Positions 1 to 13,029 of a stretch of DNA of 64,000 bases are shown here, piece after piece. The stretch is taken from NCBI GenBank assembly GCA_000310025.1, contig FN649729.1:4956961-5020960 (forward strand). Reading direction: 5' to 3'. A model generated the notes under the pieces. That model was not told where the DNA came from and did no database searches. It was given only the letters and a program-made list of their open reading frames with translations. How positions within the stretch are numbered: the first letter of the stretch is position 1; every line of letters starts with the position of its first letter. Source of the DNA: Ectocarpus siliculosus. Lineage: Eukaryota > Sar > Phaeophyceae > Ectocarpales > Ectocarpaceae. The position numbers and the translations under genes are program-made.

Positions 1-304
1 TTTCGCGCCCGGAAGTGAGGGCTGTTCCAACGCGGGGTCGGGGTGTGAACTTGGGGTGCGCCATTCCGTTTAAGACCTGGCGTTATGAGCTCGGCAAATA
101 GTGTATCTCTTGGATATCTCACGCTGAGGCAGTTTGTTTTCCCTGTTTTTATTGACCCCTTTTGGTTGAGGATGTGCGCGCAAGGTCGCGGGCGTTGCTG
201 CATACCCCCCCCCCCCTCTTGCACTGCTACAGGTACCCGACGCGCCCCCGCCCAGTCCCCCTAAAATAATGCCTTCCATATGCCCTCCCTAACTCAATCG
301 GCAG

Positions 305-3300
305 GCTGGCTGCACTGCTACGCGAACCTGGCCGAGATGTACAAGACGCAGAAGCGTTTCGAAGAAGCGTCGAGCCTGCTGGCCAGGATGCCGTGGCTGC
401 CGAGCCCTCAGGGGACAACGGCGGCGGCGGCCGGTGGCGAAAACGCCTCCTCCTCTTCGGAAACCCCTCCCGAAGACAACGGCGTCCCGTCCGCACCCCT
501 CGGCGACGGCCGTGGCGGTGCCGATCGCGGACCCCGGGCAGACGGTAGCGGCGACGGAGGCGTGTCTGACGGGGGCGTGGACCCTGAAACTTCCCCGCCC
601 GGCGAAGGCGAGGGGGCGGCGGCGGCTGTAGACTCCGTAACGAATGCTACCCCGTCCTCCTCTAAGGGATCAGGCGGCCGGTCGGATGCCCCCCCTCCCC
701 GCGGTGCCGGCGCGGCCAGGGTGGCGGGGCTCAACAAGGCGGCGGCGGCGGCGTCCGCGGCCGCTGCGGCGGAGTCAGCGGCGGCGGCGGCGGCGGCGGT
801 CGAGACCGGGGCGGAGGCGGCGGCGCGAGCGGTGGTGGAGCGCCACGCCGAGGCCATGCGGGCCAGCATGAACGAGCTCGTCGGGGAGCTGGTGATGACC
901 ACGGCCACGAGGCCGTCGGCGACCCAGGAATGGCTGGACTCTCGCGTCGTGGCTGCGGAGGAGGTAAGTGGGGCTGAGCCTCTTGTTCATGATGCCTAGA
1001 ATATGGTACTGTAGCAGTATTTTGGGCGTGAGGCGAACGCTCGGCTGAATCTCTGTTCATGATGTTGTTCAGCAGTGTTGAGTCGTGGGGGAATCGCGAG
1101 CCTCATCCATCGTTATAGAATACAGCGGTGTTTGTGCGTGAGGGAAAGCATGTCTCGTTCATCATTCGAGAATACAGCCGTGCTTAGGCGTGTGGATGAG
1201 AGAAACGCGATCAGCCGAATGTGGTCTCGTTTTTCGGACACGTCGCTAACAGACAGCCGCATCAATGGATGTTGATTTTTTATCTTGTTCTCGCGTGTTG
1301 GTCGCAATTAGTTTACGACGCGTCGATGTGCTGTGTTTTTTTTAGCCCCTAGCCAGTGTGGCCTTTCGTTTTGTGTTCAAACGCCTCCATTCGCTATGGG
1401 CACACGTGGCAGTGCAGCCTCGGCGTAGCGATGCAATCAGGTTGCTGGTGGTAAACTTCTGGTGCTGATGCGGCGGGACATCATGCATCATTGGCATTGT
1501 CCTCGAGTGTGGACTGGTTCCCACGAACTCATTTGGCGTGCCGTTGCACTGTACCCCCCCCCCCCCCCCTCAATCGGCAAAGCCCCCTAAACAGTACGTA
1601 CGATGGCCAAGCTTGTAGATTAACTCCGCCACCGTTCCTCTAAATCTTTATCTCTCTGTCGCCGCGACGCACCGTGCCCCGTCCGCCCCCCCGCCCCCCC
1701 ACCTCTCCTTTTCTGTGTCCGAAGATTCTGGCTGCGGTTCGATCCGGTTTGCTAGCGGTAACGGTTGCAAGTTCTGAACAAGCTGCAAGCGGAGGTGGGA
1801 ACGCGGCTGCCGCTGACGCCGCCGGGGTTGACGATGTTCCTGCCATGGTCGTCGGTGCTGCCGGTCACGCGGACATCCTGCGGGAGGCCAGTCACTACCT
1901 TTCCGCCGTCAAGGTGTGCTGAGTGCTGAGTATGTTTCAGCGTGGCACTTGGATGTGTTGGGTCGGGATGGAGAATGAAGCTTTATCGGCGAGATGAGAT
2001 TTACCCAAGACAAATTTCTTCTCTCTCTTTGGTCGCTGTATGTAGGGATCTCTTCGCTCCCAAACGTCTGTCTGTTGAGATAACGAATATTTCCCTCTTC
2101 ACACGGGCTGCTCGGCTGCGTTGTGAACGCCGGGTGTATGCCCATGCTTCAGTTTGTCACGTTTGCTCCATATCCGTCTGGTGTTCTGCCTGTCTGCTTT
2201 CTCGTTGGTCAGGGAGTGGCGGCACAGGGATGGGCGTACGTGGACAACGAGCTGCACCGGATGGAGAGACATCCTGCGCAGCCCGTGAAGTCGGGATTCC
2301 AGTCCCGCCGCGAGGTCAGTAGCGGTAGTGGCGGTTGCGACGAGTGGAAATAGTTATGGTGTGCCTTGTTTTTTGTTGTTGTTGATCCGTCATATTTGAG
2401 CCGTTAGCCAGGAGGAAGACGATACGGAAATTGGACTGAAAAAGGGAGCCGCTATCCTGCACACAGCAGTGTCGGGAGTAGCCCCACACTAATATCACGC
2501 CGCAACTTTTCCTTTATGGGGTTGGTTTTCCGGGTAAATTGGCGTGTATTCCGTGATGGATCCCAGGTCTTCATATGGGTCCTCCTTTTCGTTTGCGTAC
2601 TATCTGCGTACTTGATGAGCTTGATGTGGAAGAAAACACCTTGACAATGTCCCTTGGTGTGTTGCACGATGAACAAGATAGACCCATGTCATCTGTTGTT
2701 CGTTGCACAGCAGCCGCCGGTCGCCAACAGGGGGTGTGAAGGGGGGGCGGGGGGCGGGCGGGGTGTACTCATAGTCGTGCATGCCGTAGTCGTTAGACCA
2801 TTGACCTCGCATCCCTACAAAGCCGGGACGAAGCACGCCGGGTTCTCACCGAACCAGGCTCTCACATCACGAAGCGCGAAGCGCCGTGAGGTATTCGGCG
2901 AGTCGCATGAAGGGTGCGCTGCATCCTGCTAAGGGTGTTCCGCATCTTGTGCTTACTTCCTTGCGTACGGTTGGCGTATGACTTAATTTATTTTCTAGTG
3001 CTTTCACTTCCAGAGACAGTTATAAGCATGTGTAACTGCCTCGAGGATGCTTGACCATTTTAACTCAACGTGGTGCGATCATCCCCTTTGCGCGGAGTGA
3101 GGGTTCTTCACCCCGTACAACATGATCTACTCGACCACCATTATGGTTACCGCAAAAAAACAGAGGTAAAAAAAAAAACGGTAACCTGGTTGCCGAGTTC
3201 ACGAAGTGAATTGGCTTGTTTTACAACGTCGTTGCCAAGCGACGAAAACCCACCCCCGATGGCAAACACCGGAGGGGGCGGGGGGGCATCAAAGCAATAC

Positions 3301-4263
3301 CGCGCAAGTACTGCAGGCAGTTTTGGTGTGCATCTCGGCAGACCAGGTCTCATCAAACACTATTTTCCCGCGTCCGCTTTCACATCCTCTGCTGGTGTTT
3401 TTTTTGCTGTCTTTGCGTCGGCAGGTGATCCATAGGTTCCGATACCTGCTGATGAAAGCTCGTCAGTACGCTTCGGAGAACCAGACACAGACGACCAGGG
3501 GAGGCTCCGGGTCTTCGTCCCAAGCGGGCTCGGGCTCGGGATCCCGTTGGCGCCGCAAGGATAGGCAAGTCATGTCACGAGTCACTTGGTTCAATTTGAG
3601 TATTGTTCGTCGGCAATGTACTATGCGTGCATGTGTATCAAACCGCGAGGATTCTGGACAACACGCGTTAGTCCATGCGCCAGGTGACTTGCGCGGGGTA
3701 CCGCTCCGATGCTGCGATCCGCTTGCCTTTCCCGTACCCGGCACGACTAGACTAGTAAGAACGGCTGATTATCACGCATTCCGCCCAGCTGTAGATCTCC
3801 TGACACCTTTTGAACGAGTAAGTGTCAAGGGACTCCCTCTCGCGTTTTAAGTCGAAGACAAGCATCGCAGAGGGAAGGTGGTTAACATCATACCCCCGGT
3901 CCCCCTCCACCTGACAGGGGTCGGAAGGCGTCCGCGAGCTCCAAGGCTCCTCGCAACGGTAGCGCAGCCCGCGGCAAGCACGGGTCCGGCTCCGACTCGT
4001 CAAATGGCGAAGGCGACGACGGCGTCTTGACCCTCTTCATCGGCGCCGGTATTGCGCTCTTCGTCGCGGCGGTGTCGTCCGGGGGCCGCGGCGGGGGGCA
4101 GGGCGGACGACGCCGGGAGGTGGTGCGGCAGCGCACGGCGACGCGGGCGGCCAAGACCGTGGGCTCGTACGTGGAGCCGCCGCAGCGGACCGCGGCCGCC
4201 GCCCTCCTGCTGCACCTGTGGGGTAACCTCAAGAGGTGTGTGTGTGTTTTGTTGTCTTGTTGA
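305..4263 (+). CDS. Multi-exon protein of unknown function with TPR-like start and a transmembrane segment (5' end outside window)
   Basis: I do not recognise this protein. Five exons join with matching phase: 305-963, 1725-1913, 2213-2314, 3425-3564 and 3918-4235 (or to the TGA at 4261-4263 if the last donor is not used). The first exon opens with a tetratricopeptide-like helix pair (NLAEMYKTQKRFEEASSLL), then a long Ala/Gly/Ser-rich stretch and a charged helix. The last exon has a hydrophobic segment (VLTLFIGAGIALFVAAV) that probably spans a membrane, followed by a basic region. The intron 3565-3917 must use a GC donor (AG|GCAAGT), because the nearby GT donor gives the wrong phase. The 5' exon lies at or before position 14. 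The donor at 4236 (AG|GTGTGT) is also in phase with the acceptor at 4872, so this may be the N-terminal part of the LARP-like gene that follows. No function is inferred. Confidence 0.55.
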
Positions 4264-4416
4264 TCAGCATCGATCGCGCTAGATGCATAGCCAATGAAAA
4301 TACGCCAGTCTCGAGTGCGGCTGAACGCACAAAATGTGTTGTAGTTTTTTTTTTGTAGTTAGCATCGACAGCGCTACCCGGCTGACCAATGAAAAACACG
4401 CCTGAAACCAGCGGGT
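4236..4416 (+). repeat. Two diverged copies of an intronic hairpin repeat
   Basis: Two related segments (about 4265-4322 and 4358-4416) carry the block 'AGCATCGA..GCGCTA..' followed by 'CCAATGAAAA'. Both match the better copies at 25451-25504 and 51123-51178. They lie directly after the exon donor at 4236, in the possible intron before the LARP-like exon. The outer bases can pair (for example ACCC-GCTG with CAGC-GGGT in the second copy). Confidence 0.6.
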
Positions 4417-4872
4417 AAGACTAAGGTCCCTGGAGGGGCCCTAAATCCTGTGTGTGTTTGTAGCGGGCTGGTCGGGTGTGTGTGTGCTTTGACCGCTCGC
4501 GTGGCTCTGCCGGAGAAGCAGAGGTTGGTTGCAGCATGTGCTGCGGGCGAGGATAGGATCGAGCGTGCACTTGCACACCAGTTTGCGCTGTCGAGTTTGT
4601 ATGTTCGCCGGAGCAGCTAGTTGGCGGTGCTCGCTGCTCTTCTTTCAACCTCCGAGTCTGGGCATGGCAACAGTCGCTGCGGTCTTCGATCAGCGTGTCC
4701 CGGCTTGTATTGGCGGAGAACGCACGGGGTGCGGACTAATGTGCTGGCCCTCTTGTATTGGCTTGTATTGGCGGAGGCTCGCGAATAACGAGCGAGGATG
4801 CATTGAAAATGTTCCAATGAGTGACCCCTCCCAACCCTGCTTTCGTTGTCACACCCCTCTCTTGCTTGTCAG

Positions 4873-5394
4873 ATCTAGTCTGATGGTCTCGTCGCACGCG
4901 ACCCACACTGCTGGCCTCGCGCGGATGCTGCTCTTCTCCGCTTGGGCGTCGATGTTCCAGAGATTCAGAGCTGCCAGGGATTCCGCCAAGTCTAGAAGGG
5001 CGATCGGCGGCGGTGGCGGTAAGGCCCCGACAACGTCGTTGAAGAAGAACACCCAGCGCTCCAAGAAAAACGCCAAGAAGGCCGCTCCAGCCGCCGCCCC
5101 CCCCGCCCCCGTCCGCCTGCTAGTTCGCGGAGACACAGCGGTGGTTACCCCTCCGGCTTCACCCCCCGCCGCGGCCCAATCCTCCTCGCAGCGGAAACAT
5201 GTTGCCGCTGGTTCTTCTGCCGTCGCACCCCCGACTCAAGCGCAACCCCAAGAATCGACTGCTACAGAGGCGGCAGCGGTGGCAGTCGTGCCGAAGTCAA
5301 CCAGCACGTCGACAACCCGTGTGGGCGCTGCGAGCAACACGGCTGCTGTGTCTGTATGGGAGCTGTCCGGTGCCGTCGGACCCGTTCCGGCGGT

Positions 5395-5443
<49 letters not shown>

Positions 5444-6067
5444 GTGCAAGCAGTGTCCGAGAAGACGGTGGGCGTGCCGTTCCCGGACGTGATGACAGCC
5501 GAACAAGTGCAGGCGATGGTGGAGGAGGACGAGCGAGCCTGGGAGCAGGCACGCCTGTCGGAGAAGCTCCACAGCAAGGCTGACGCAGCCGCGGCAGCCA
5601 CCGCCGCCGCCACCGCTTCCGCCACGCCGCAGCATACAACAGCCACGGAAGAAGCCGAAGACTCGGAGGGCGGCGCGGGATGGTCCGAGGTCGGAGGCAG
5701 CAGCTCTCGCGGCCGGGCAACCAACGGCGGTGCCGGCGGAGGGCGCGGCAGGTTACTCTCGATCCGCAATGTCCGCGCCGCGACGCAGGCGTCCGCGGCG
5801 GCGGCGCGGAATTCCTCGCCTGGGTCAGACCCAGCGACAACGACGTCGGCGTCGAGCTCGGACTCGGGCGAAGGGTGCAGCAAGGACAAAATGAGCCACC
5901 ACCGCAGTTCCACGGAGAGCAGGGGCGCAGGGAGGATGGCGGCCGGGCGGCAGGGAAGCCGCGCCACGGCCCAGCAGGGAACGTCAAGGGCTTTCGCAAC
6001 GCCGCATGGAGGCCACAAGTCCACGTCGGGTAGGGGAGCGCTGGCTCAGAGCCGTGCGGGCACCGTG

Positions 6068-6103
<36 letters not shown>

Positions 6104-8606
6104 CACAGGCGTGGACCGCCGCCGTCGTCGCAGACAACAGGGGGGGCTCCTCGCAGCAAGGATTTCGACCAGGCAATCCCGCGTCCCGCTCGCGCTCCGT
6201 ACGCCCCGTGGGCCAGTTCGCGCACCGCGGCGACGGCGGTGGCGACCGCCCCCCCCCCAGCGGTCGGTGCGAAGCCGAGGCACTTTCAAGCGGACGGCGC
6301 TTCGAACAGTGCCCCCGCCGATGTCAACACCTCGTCGCCCTTCCTAAGGGGTCCATCTCTGTCGGAGGCGGCGCGGCCTGAGCAGCTATCCCGTCAGCCC
6401 GAGGCTTCGGCAGCGGCAGCGGCAGGTGGCGAGGCTGGGATTGAGACGGACGGAAAGGGCGTTGAGGGGGAGTTGCCGTCGCGTGTGGTGCTCTCGGCGG
6501 CGGTGCAACCCGTGGCGTGGACCAACTCTCCGTCTCACCCGCTGGGGATGAAGCCCGAGCCTGCGCCCCTGCCTCCGGCTTCGGAGATGCCTCGCCCGCC
6601 CCCGCAACATCAACAGCATTGGCAGCGGCAACAGCAGCGCGAGCAGCAGCAGCAACAGCGGCAACAACAGCACAACCACCACCACTTCTTCCACCAACAG
6701 GAGCCACCCCCGCTGATGCCCATGACTGCCGGCCCGGTACCGCCGCAACACCAAGACGTGAACCACCACTACCCGCCGCTGTCGCTTCCTCCCCAGCCAC
6801 CGCCGCATCACCACCGCCACCCCCCCCCGCCGCCGCCGCCGCAGCAGCACGAGGTCATGATGCCTCATTACATCCCTCCGTCGGAAGAGGCGTTTCCTCC
6901 TCCGCCACCGCCGCCTCCCTCGGCGCCGCACATGCAAATTTCCGCCCCCCCTCCCGCAGGAATCTACCCGCCGTCCCACCCGGCGGCGGCACATCTTCCG
7001 GCGCTCCCCTCGCCCGGGGTTTCCCCACGCGGCGGCGGGATCGTCACGGGGGGGGGGGACCCCCACTTCCACCACGTTCGCGACGACAGCTACGACGGCT
7101 CTCCCGGCGGTAGCAGCAGCGGCGGCGGTGGCGGCGGCGGCATTGAGTTTTCGCCCGACGCGGCGGTGCTGGCGCCCCCGCAGGCGATGATTCTCCCGCC
7201 GCCGTACGAGCAGCAGCAGCAGCAGCAGCAGGGTCGATTCTCGCCCCCCCCGCTGAAGATGCAGGTGCTGCCCGTCGAAGATGTGGTCGGCGGCGGTGGC
7301 GGCGTTGTTACTCCGATGTACGGACAGCAGCAGCAGCAGCAGCCTGGGCATGGGCCGTCATCGACGGGGTACCTCCCCCCGGCCGGCGCGAACGTCGGCG
7401 GCGGCGGAAGCGACGGCGGGGAGGCGTTTGAGGCCCTCATGGCCGCCCTGCGGTGGCAGGTGGAGTACTACTTCTCGGCGGACAACCTGGTGACGGACGC
7501 GTACCTCAGGGGCCTCATGGACCCGGAAGGCTTCGTCGCCGTGTCGAAGGTGAGAGCAACGGAACCCCCCTGCCGCTGGAAGATTAAACGTCGTTTCCAA
7601 AGGGGTCGTTGGAACATGTGAGGGTTTTTTGTGTCGTGCGTGTGCGCGCAATTTGGCGAAGAACGCACGGGGCCTGTGGTCGGAAGTCATATTTTCCTGG
7701 TGTTTCAACCCTGTCTGCCGTTATCGTGCCTCGACACGAAAAATCTTATTGTGGTGGGTTTTGGGTTGACTCGCCACTGCTCCGGACCGGACCCCTCTTG
7801 GCGCACCACGCCCTTGCACAAATCGGATGGGCTTGCCGTCGTGACGGTTGGCAACGGCAAAATTACTTGCTCGCCGTTCGCTCTTGCTCATTCTGTACGA
7901 CCTGACCTGGTCTTGGCCCGACCCCCTTCCCACGCCCCCCTCCTCAGATCATCGTCTTCAACCGCGTGCGGAGCATGACGAGTGACTACTCACTGCTAAT
8001 CGAAGCGATGAGGCGCTCTAGCGAGCTCGAGATCATGGAGCAGGTGCGTCGCGGTGCACTCGCCTTCAGACGGTTGTTGTCGTGAAAAAACGGGGAAAGG
8101 ATTCTCCGAGCAGACTTGTAGCCGCCGTCCCGGACACGCCGCGTAAATAACGAAAGTTTTTTTTTCAGCTAAAATACTTGTACTTACGCTGTATCTTTAT
8201 TTCTTCTTGGCGGCACAGCAGTAACCATGTGTTTTGGCATCAACATCAACATGGGCCAAACCAACACGCCTCTATAAACTCAACCGGCTTTGGGTACTGT
8301 ACGCATTGGGCACCCCATCTGATGCCCCTCATGATCCCTTGACTGGTTATTCGTTTGTCGCAGGATCACACAGGGGAGACCCGTGTCAGGACCAGACACT
8401 CGCCTCTTCATTGGACACGGGAGCAACTACCGCCCACCAAGGTGCTCTTAACGATTCCGCAAGAACATCAAGGACTAGGAGGAGTGGATGAAGAGCCCTA
8501 TGATGAAGAGCCGTATGAAGAGGAGGAGGAACAGGAGCACCACATTACATTCGGAAACGTGGAGGAAGTCATCGGTCAAAAAGAACCGGCGGAGAGACAA
8601 GAGTGA
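4873..8606 (+). CDS. La-motif (LARP-type) RNA-binding protein with long low-complexity N-terminal region
   Basis: Exons are 4873-7549, 7948-8043 and 8364-8606, joined in phase 0, with TGA at 8604-8606. The large exon encodes about 890 residues of low-complexity sequence: a Lys-rich start, a poly-Ala run from a GCT array (about 5394-5444), a poly-Gln run (about 6070-6103), and His/Pro/Gln-rich and Gly-rich tracts. It ends in the start of a La motif: RWQVEYYFSADNLVTDAYL, then MDPEGFVAVSK. The second exon completes it with FNRVRSMTSDYSLLIEAM and SSELEIMEQ, matching the winged-helix La motif of the LARP1 class, which binds RNA 3' ends or caps. The last exon adds a short basic stretch and an acidic Glu-rich tail. 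I see no RRM and no DM15 repeats, so LARP1 identity is not claimed. The start is uncertain: the frame is open upstream to 4529, Met codons occur near 4883 and 4925, and an in-phase splice from 4235 is possible. A donor-like AAGA|GTGAGA just before the stop leaves a longer C-terminus possible. Confidence 0.8.
5394..5444 (+). repeat. GCT/GCC trinucleotide array encoding poly-alanine
   Basis: A near-perfect GCT array in the LARP-like exon is read as about 16 Ala residues in the coding frame. Similar CAG arrays at about 6070-6103 and 7210-7230 encode poly-Gln. Such arrays are prone to length change between strains. Confidence 0.85.
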
Positions 8607-11600
8607 GAACGATTCTTGGGCGTGTGTAATTTGTTTTGCTGAGGAGGCTGGGTATTTAGAGAAGTGTACGGCGCCTTGGAGGCCTGCCGTGACATTTGAA
8701 CGCGTGCTCGGGGGGCAAGAAGGGCGCGGGCACATGGGAAGACCGTGAGTGCCTTGGCTGCTGGTTGGTGCCTCTGCCGAATTCGTTGGGCGTTCTCGAG
8801 CTACTAATGCGATGGTGCAATAGAGCGCGCTATCGTAACCCCTTTCCTTCTGCAAAAAAAAAAAAAGTTGTGGAGGCTGCGGCAAAGTTGGTGGCTCGTG
8901 AGTGTTGCGGGGTAAACTGTGCGTGTTGAAAAGAGGCAGACCTTGTGTTGGCGTGACGCATGCGATAGATCAGGAGTATCTGCCGACTCTTCATGCGATC
9001 GTGGCGTTTTGACGAGATGGAATCTGTTTTTCAAAGATCCTTCGGAACCGAGATCTGCGCAGAAAGGCTGTTGTCTCCGGCGTGAAGGGTTCCACGCACT
9101 GCTGTCTTGTGTCCAGGGTACTTGAACGGGATGGAAGACAGCAGTACTGGCCCGCTATGAAGAAGCGCCAACTTGTGTTGCTTGCCCGTGTTTTGCTCAG
9201 CACTTTGTGGTCCGGTTGTCATTCAAACGGATCGAAGGCCCGGGTTCCTAGCTGCTTGCCAATCGTCGAGCATAGCCCGCCGAATCGGATGTAGTGTAGG
9301 ATCCACCGCTCACTGTGCTGTGCTTCTTGTCCTGTTTCTTATTTTTCGGGAAAGAATTGAGCTTGTTTTTTCTCGGGCAAATGTTTTCCGTAGTGACGGG
9401 CCGGTGCTGTAAGTCCCCATTCCCGCCCGGTGTTGATATTCATGTGTTTGTTGGCGCGCCGATCGATCACAGCGCGCGGTTTCCCGGAGCAGATCTACCC
9501 GCTTTCTTTGTTGGTTGGTTTTCCAGGCCGGGAGGGATGGGAGCTCGCATTTCGAGCGACTTGCGTCCGTGTGTGCGGGCACATTTATTTGTCGCGCTGC
9601 AGGTTTCAGCAGGCTGTATGCTACAGACTTCGCGAACAGAAAGCAAATAATATTATTGCAAGAGTGAACGAAGACTTTTCACTCGAATTAGAAAAAATGT
9701 TGGTGTAATCACTCGGTCGAGAAAGAAGCCGGGGTCGTACAAGAGAAATCCTGAGGTACTTGAAGAGGCATGCAAGCAGGGCCGGCTCGCGATTCAAGCA
9801 ACGAGTGAAGGTGTGTGTGGCTTGAGGGGAAAGAAGGGCAGAAAGGGGGCCGACAGGCGAAGTTTCGGCCTAGCGGTTGTGACGTAGACCTTCCTCCCGG
9901 ATGTTGGTGGTGGTTCGCTGCCAAGTTTTTTTTATTGTGTGCGGTAGCGACAACATACGCGTCTTGTGTTTCCCCCGTACATGTTACCGTAGATTAAGGT
10001 CGCGCCGCGAGTGGGTTGTGACAAAGGGTGAACGGCGAAGTGTGTCGAGTCGTTCGGAGACGGTTATTTTATGGTACGGGTATCCTAGGGTTGGTGTTGT
10101 GGCGCAGGTGGACTATAGACAGTGGAATATGTGAGGACTCTTGTTGGTGAACCGAGACAAGAAGACGCCAGCTGAGCGGATGAATGACCCTCTGCCGTTA
10201 AAATTTTGTGATGAGAGGAGTTTGGCTCAGGAGATTCGAGACGGTTTTTCTACCAATCCGCTTTTGTCGGAAGTTGCAAGCAGTTGAGGATGAGCCCCCG
10301 AAACACGTCGTGCGACGGAGTGATCGTTGGACCAGTAAAACGAGCAGAACCACTGTACGCTGTGTATTATGCGTGTAGACGGGCCTCTAAAGATGAAAGA
10401 GAAGTGGTGCTGAAGAGATTTGAGCGGCGGGCGGGGGGGGATTGGCCTGCCGCCGTGTTTTGCGCTCTCTCTTTGTCCGTACGTGGTTTCGTCACCAGCA
10501 GTTTTGATTTTTTGTTTTTTCTGTCGCTGTGACGAAGCTGTCGCAGGCAACTCATTGTATCTCGGTTCATGTTTTCTAAGTTTCAAAATTGCTCCCCCTG
10601 ATGGGAGGCTCGTCCTGTGTTTTTACGCCTTCTTTCTCCGCGTTAGACTGTCGTGCGATGGGACGGAGCGGGGACAATCAATCGTTCCTAGTTCGGAATT
10701 TTCGCTGTATCAAGGAAAAGATGCGAGAAGGTTGAGCGATCAATACACGTGCACACCGCTCTGGTTGAATGCCGTAGATGGAAGGCGCGCACTGCAGACG
10801 TGCGCAAGCACGTGGTGGTGGTTTAGGTTTAACTAAAGATCTGCCGTGGGTGGTTCATGTATGTCCATCGTTGATTTATATGTTTGATATGAAAAAAGCC
10901 ATTCTGTTTGGTATTAGACACAGCTTAGTGGGAGAATGAGAGAGAGGACATGAGCCGCCCTGTAGACGAGGCAAAAAGCAAATGAGATTGAAAAATGAAG
11001 TGCTAGGGCCGCTACTCGTAGTGGTGTGGAGGGCGATATGGTAGCCGTAATTGGTCACTAACGCCATTGGTCGCCTTTCACGCCGGTAGTGCTGCAAACG
11101 GGTGTTGGGTAGTGTTTTGCAAGGACGAAAAGCGTTTGGCAGTGTGCGTGTCCCGCGATTGGTGTGGCTAGGGATTCTGGGGTGACTTTGTCCTGTGGAG
11201 CGATTCACCGACGGTTTTGTTTTCCTTTATTACTTTACTAATAAAGAAAAAGGTTCCTCTACTATCTTACTCAAGGGTGTATCTCCGGATTCCCAACTGC
11301 AGGTTTTTCTCTCTGCCCTTTGCTATGCAAAGGATATTTTTGTTGACATTCCTCCTTTCCAACCTAACGGTTAGGAACGAAGTGACCACAGGAGGCAAGG
11401 CGGTTACGGTTTCGACGACTCGCGTGCCAGTACTGACTTTTTTCTAGCTGGCGCCCGATTAACGAACTTCATCGCATGCAAACACTTCGCGCAAGTCAAA
11501 GCATATCGAGCGGCGACGCGCGCTGACCTCTACTCCAGAATTTCCCCGTCACAAGCATACAAAACAAAGATACATACAGTAGCCCTGATCGAAACTGCGC

Positions 11601-12009
11601 GAAAAATCAAAGAGCGGTGAAGTGTCGAGTCTCGACGCTCAAGAAACATGGTACAATTGTACTGTATCTCTTTCCCTTTTGTTTGTGGTGGTGAAGCTTT
11701 TCCTTGTCGATCGTGCCGTGGGCGCGGACGGAAGGTACCGGCTTGCTTCGTCTTGTCCACGAGGGACACCGTAGAGAAGGTTGACCTGTGGATGGGTGGC
11801 GAGAAAACACTGGGAAAAAAAGAAATAACAAGGTGGTGCTGCTCGAGGCAGGTCAGTCATTGCGTCTCTCGTCGCCGACAACATGATAAAGCCACGAATG
11901 ATCGGCACCCGCACCATGTGTGACGATCGATACCCCACCCTGCGCGTTGAAATGGCATCCAGCAGAATTGCAAGCATTCTTTCCAACTCAAAACAAGAGA
12001 CCACAGATG

Positions 12010-12210
12010 CGCACGTGCAAGAGCTACCGGAGTCGCCGCCGCCGGAACGACCACGACTGATCGGATTTTCACCGCAAGCCACCGCCGAACAAACAGCAGC
12101 TTCGTGCGAGCCAAGAACCGAACACGTGCAAGTGCTACCGAGCGTCGTCGGACAGAACGATACTTCAATGACTGGTAGGATTTTCACCGCAAGCCAAAAC
12201 AAGGCTTCGT
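12010..12210. repeat. Imperfect tandem duplication, period about 113 bp
   Basis: Segments such as 'CACGTGCAAG.GCTACCG' (near 12010 and 12123) and 'GGATTTTCACCGCAAGCCA' (near 12062 and 12176) recur in the same order about 113 bp apart. This indicates a diverged two-copy tandem duplication. Confidence 0.65.
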
Positions 12211-12371
12211 GCGAGCTAGCATATCAATAGCGGTGTCACGGGCTCCAGCTTCTCTACCCCAGGTTTCTTGCCTACCTGCCTTGCCTTTCCCCCCCCCATT
12301 CCCCAAAGCAAAGGCAGGCGGCCAGGTAGAACCAGCTATCATCGTAACCAATTAACGCCGTGCGAGCAAGA

Positions 12372-12446
12372 GCAAGTACACAAGTACACAAGTACACAAG
12401 TACACAAGTACACAAGTACACAAGTACACAAGTACACAAGTACACA
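12372..12446. repeat. Minisatellite, 8-bp unit ACAAGTAC
   Basis: About nine near-perfect head-to-tail copies of an 8-bp unit. A further short tandem of AATCAGA-type units follows at about 12541-12560. It does not appear to be part of a gene. Confidence 0.9.
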
Positions 12447-13029
12447 GAGAGCCGTCTGCCTGCCGAGAAATCCAGCTAGATCTCGACAGCTGCTGCCAAG
12501 AAACCACCAGAGGTCCCGATTTCGACATCGATCTGCACAGAAATCAGAAATCAGAAATCAGAGATCGCCCTCTGATCTCGACGTCTGCCCAGAACAAATC
12601 AGAAATCAGTCTCCTCGATCTCTCGACACCTACAGTACCTGCCGAGAACCATAAACATAAATCTCTCGACGAAACACCGTACTCCGGTCTAGAACCTAGA
12701 CCCCCCCCCTCTCGCCTTTTTGGTGTTGCCTTGTCGTCCGTTCTTGGAAACAAACGTGGTATCGTGGGGGCGGGTGGGCGGAAGAAGGTCTTGACTTGCT
12801 TGGTCTTCTTACCCACGAGCTTCGGACGACAAGGTGGTACACGAACGGCACGGCGCAACCTGCCTCAATGAGGGGCAGACACAAGAACAGTGGGAGTGAG
12901 ATTTTCGGCAGCTAATCGACGGGGTGTACTCTAGGCAAATTCCTTCTTAGGCGGGTACATACTGTGGATGAAGGTGGAACCGACCCTCGTTGATTTGCAG
13001 ATGCCCAAGATCAACCTCGCGTTTCACCT

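Noticed and set aside
5236-6176. Long minus-strand open frames (262 and 304 codons) opposite the LARP-like exon
   Set aside because: They are shadows of GC-rich, low-complexity coding sequence. The plus frame ends in a recognisable La motif and has splice sites; the minus frames do not.
11639-12202. Longest open frame in the gene-poor region (187 codons, minus strand)
   Set aside because: The opposite strand is also open, the region contains a 113-bp tandem duplication, and the peptide has no recognisable motif or conserved composition. Chance or a relic is likelier.
12720-12845. 12-bp inverted repeat CCTTGTCGTCCG / CGGACGACAAGG
   Set aside because: A short pair in spacer sequence with no second copy and no flanking element structure; it may be chance.
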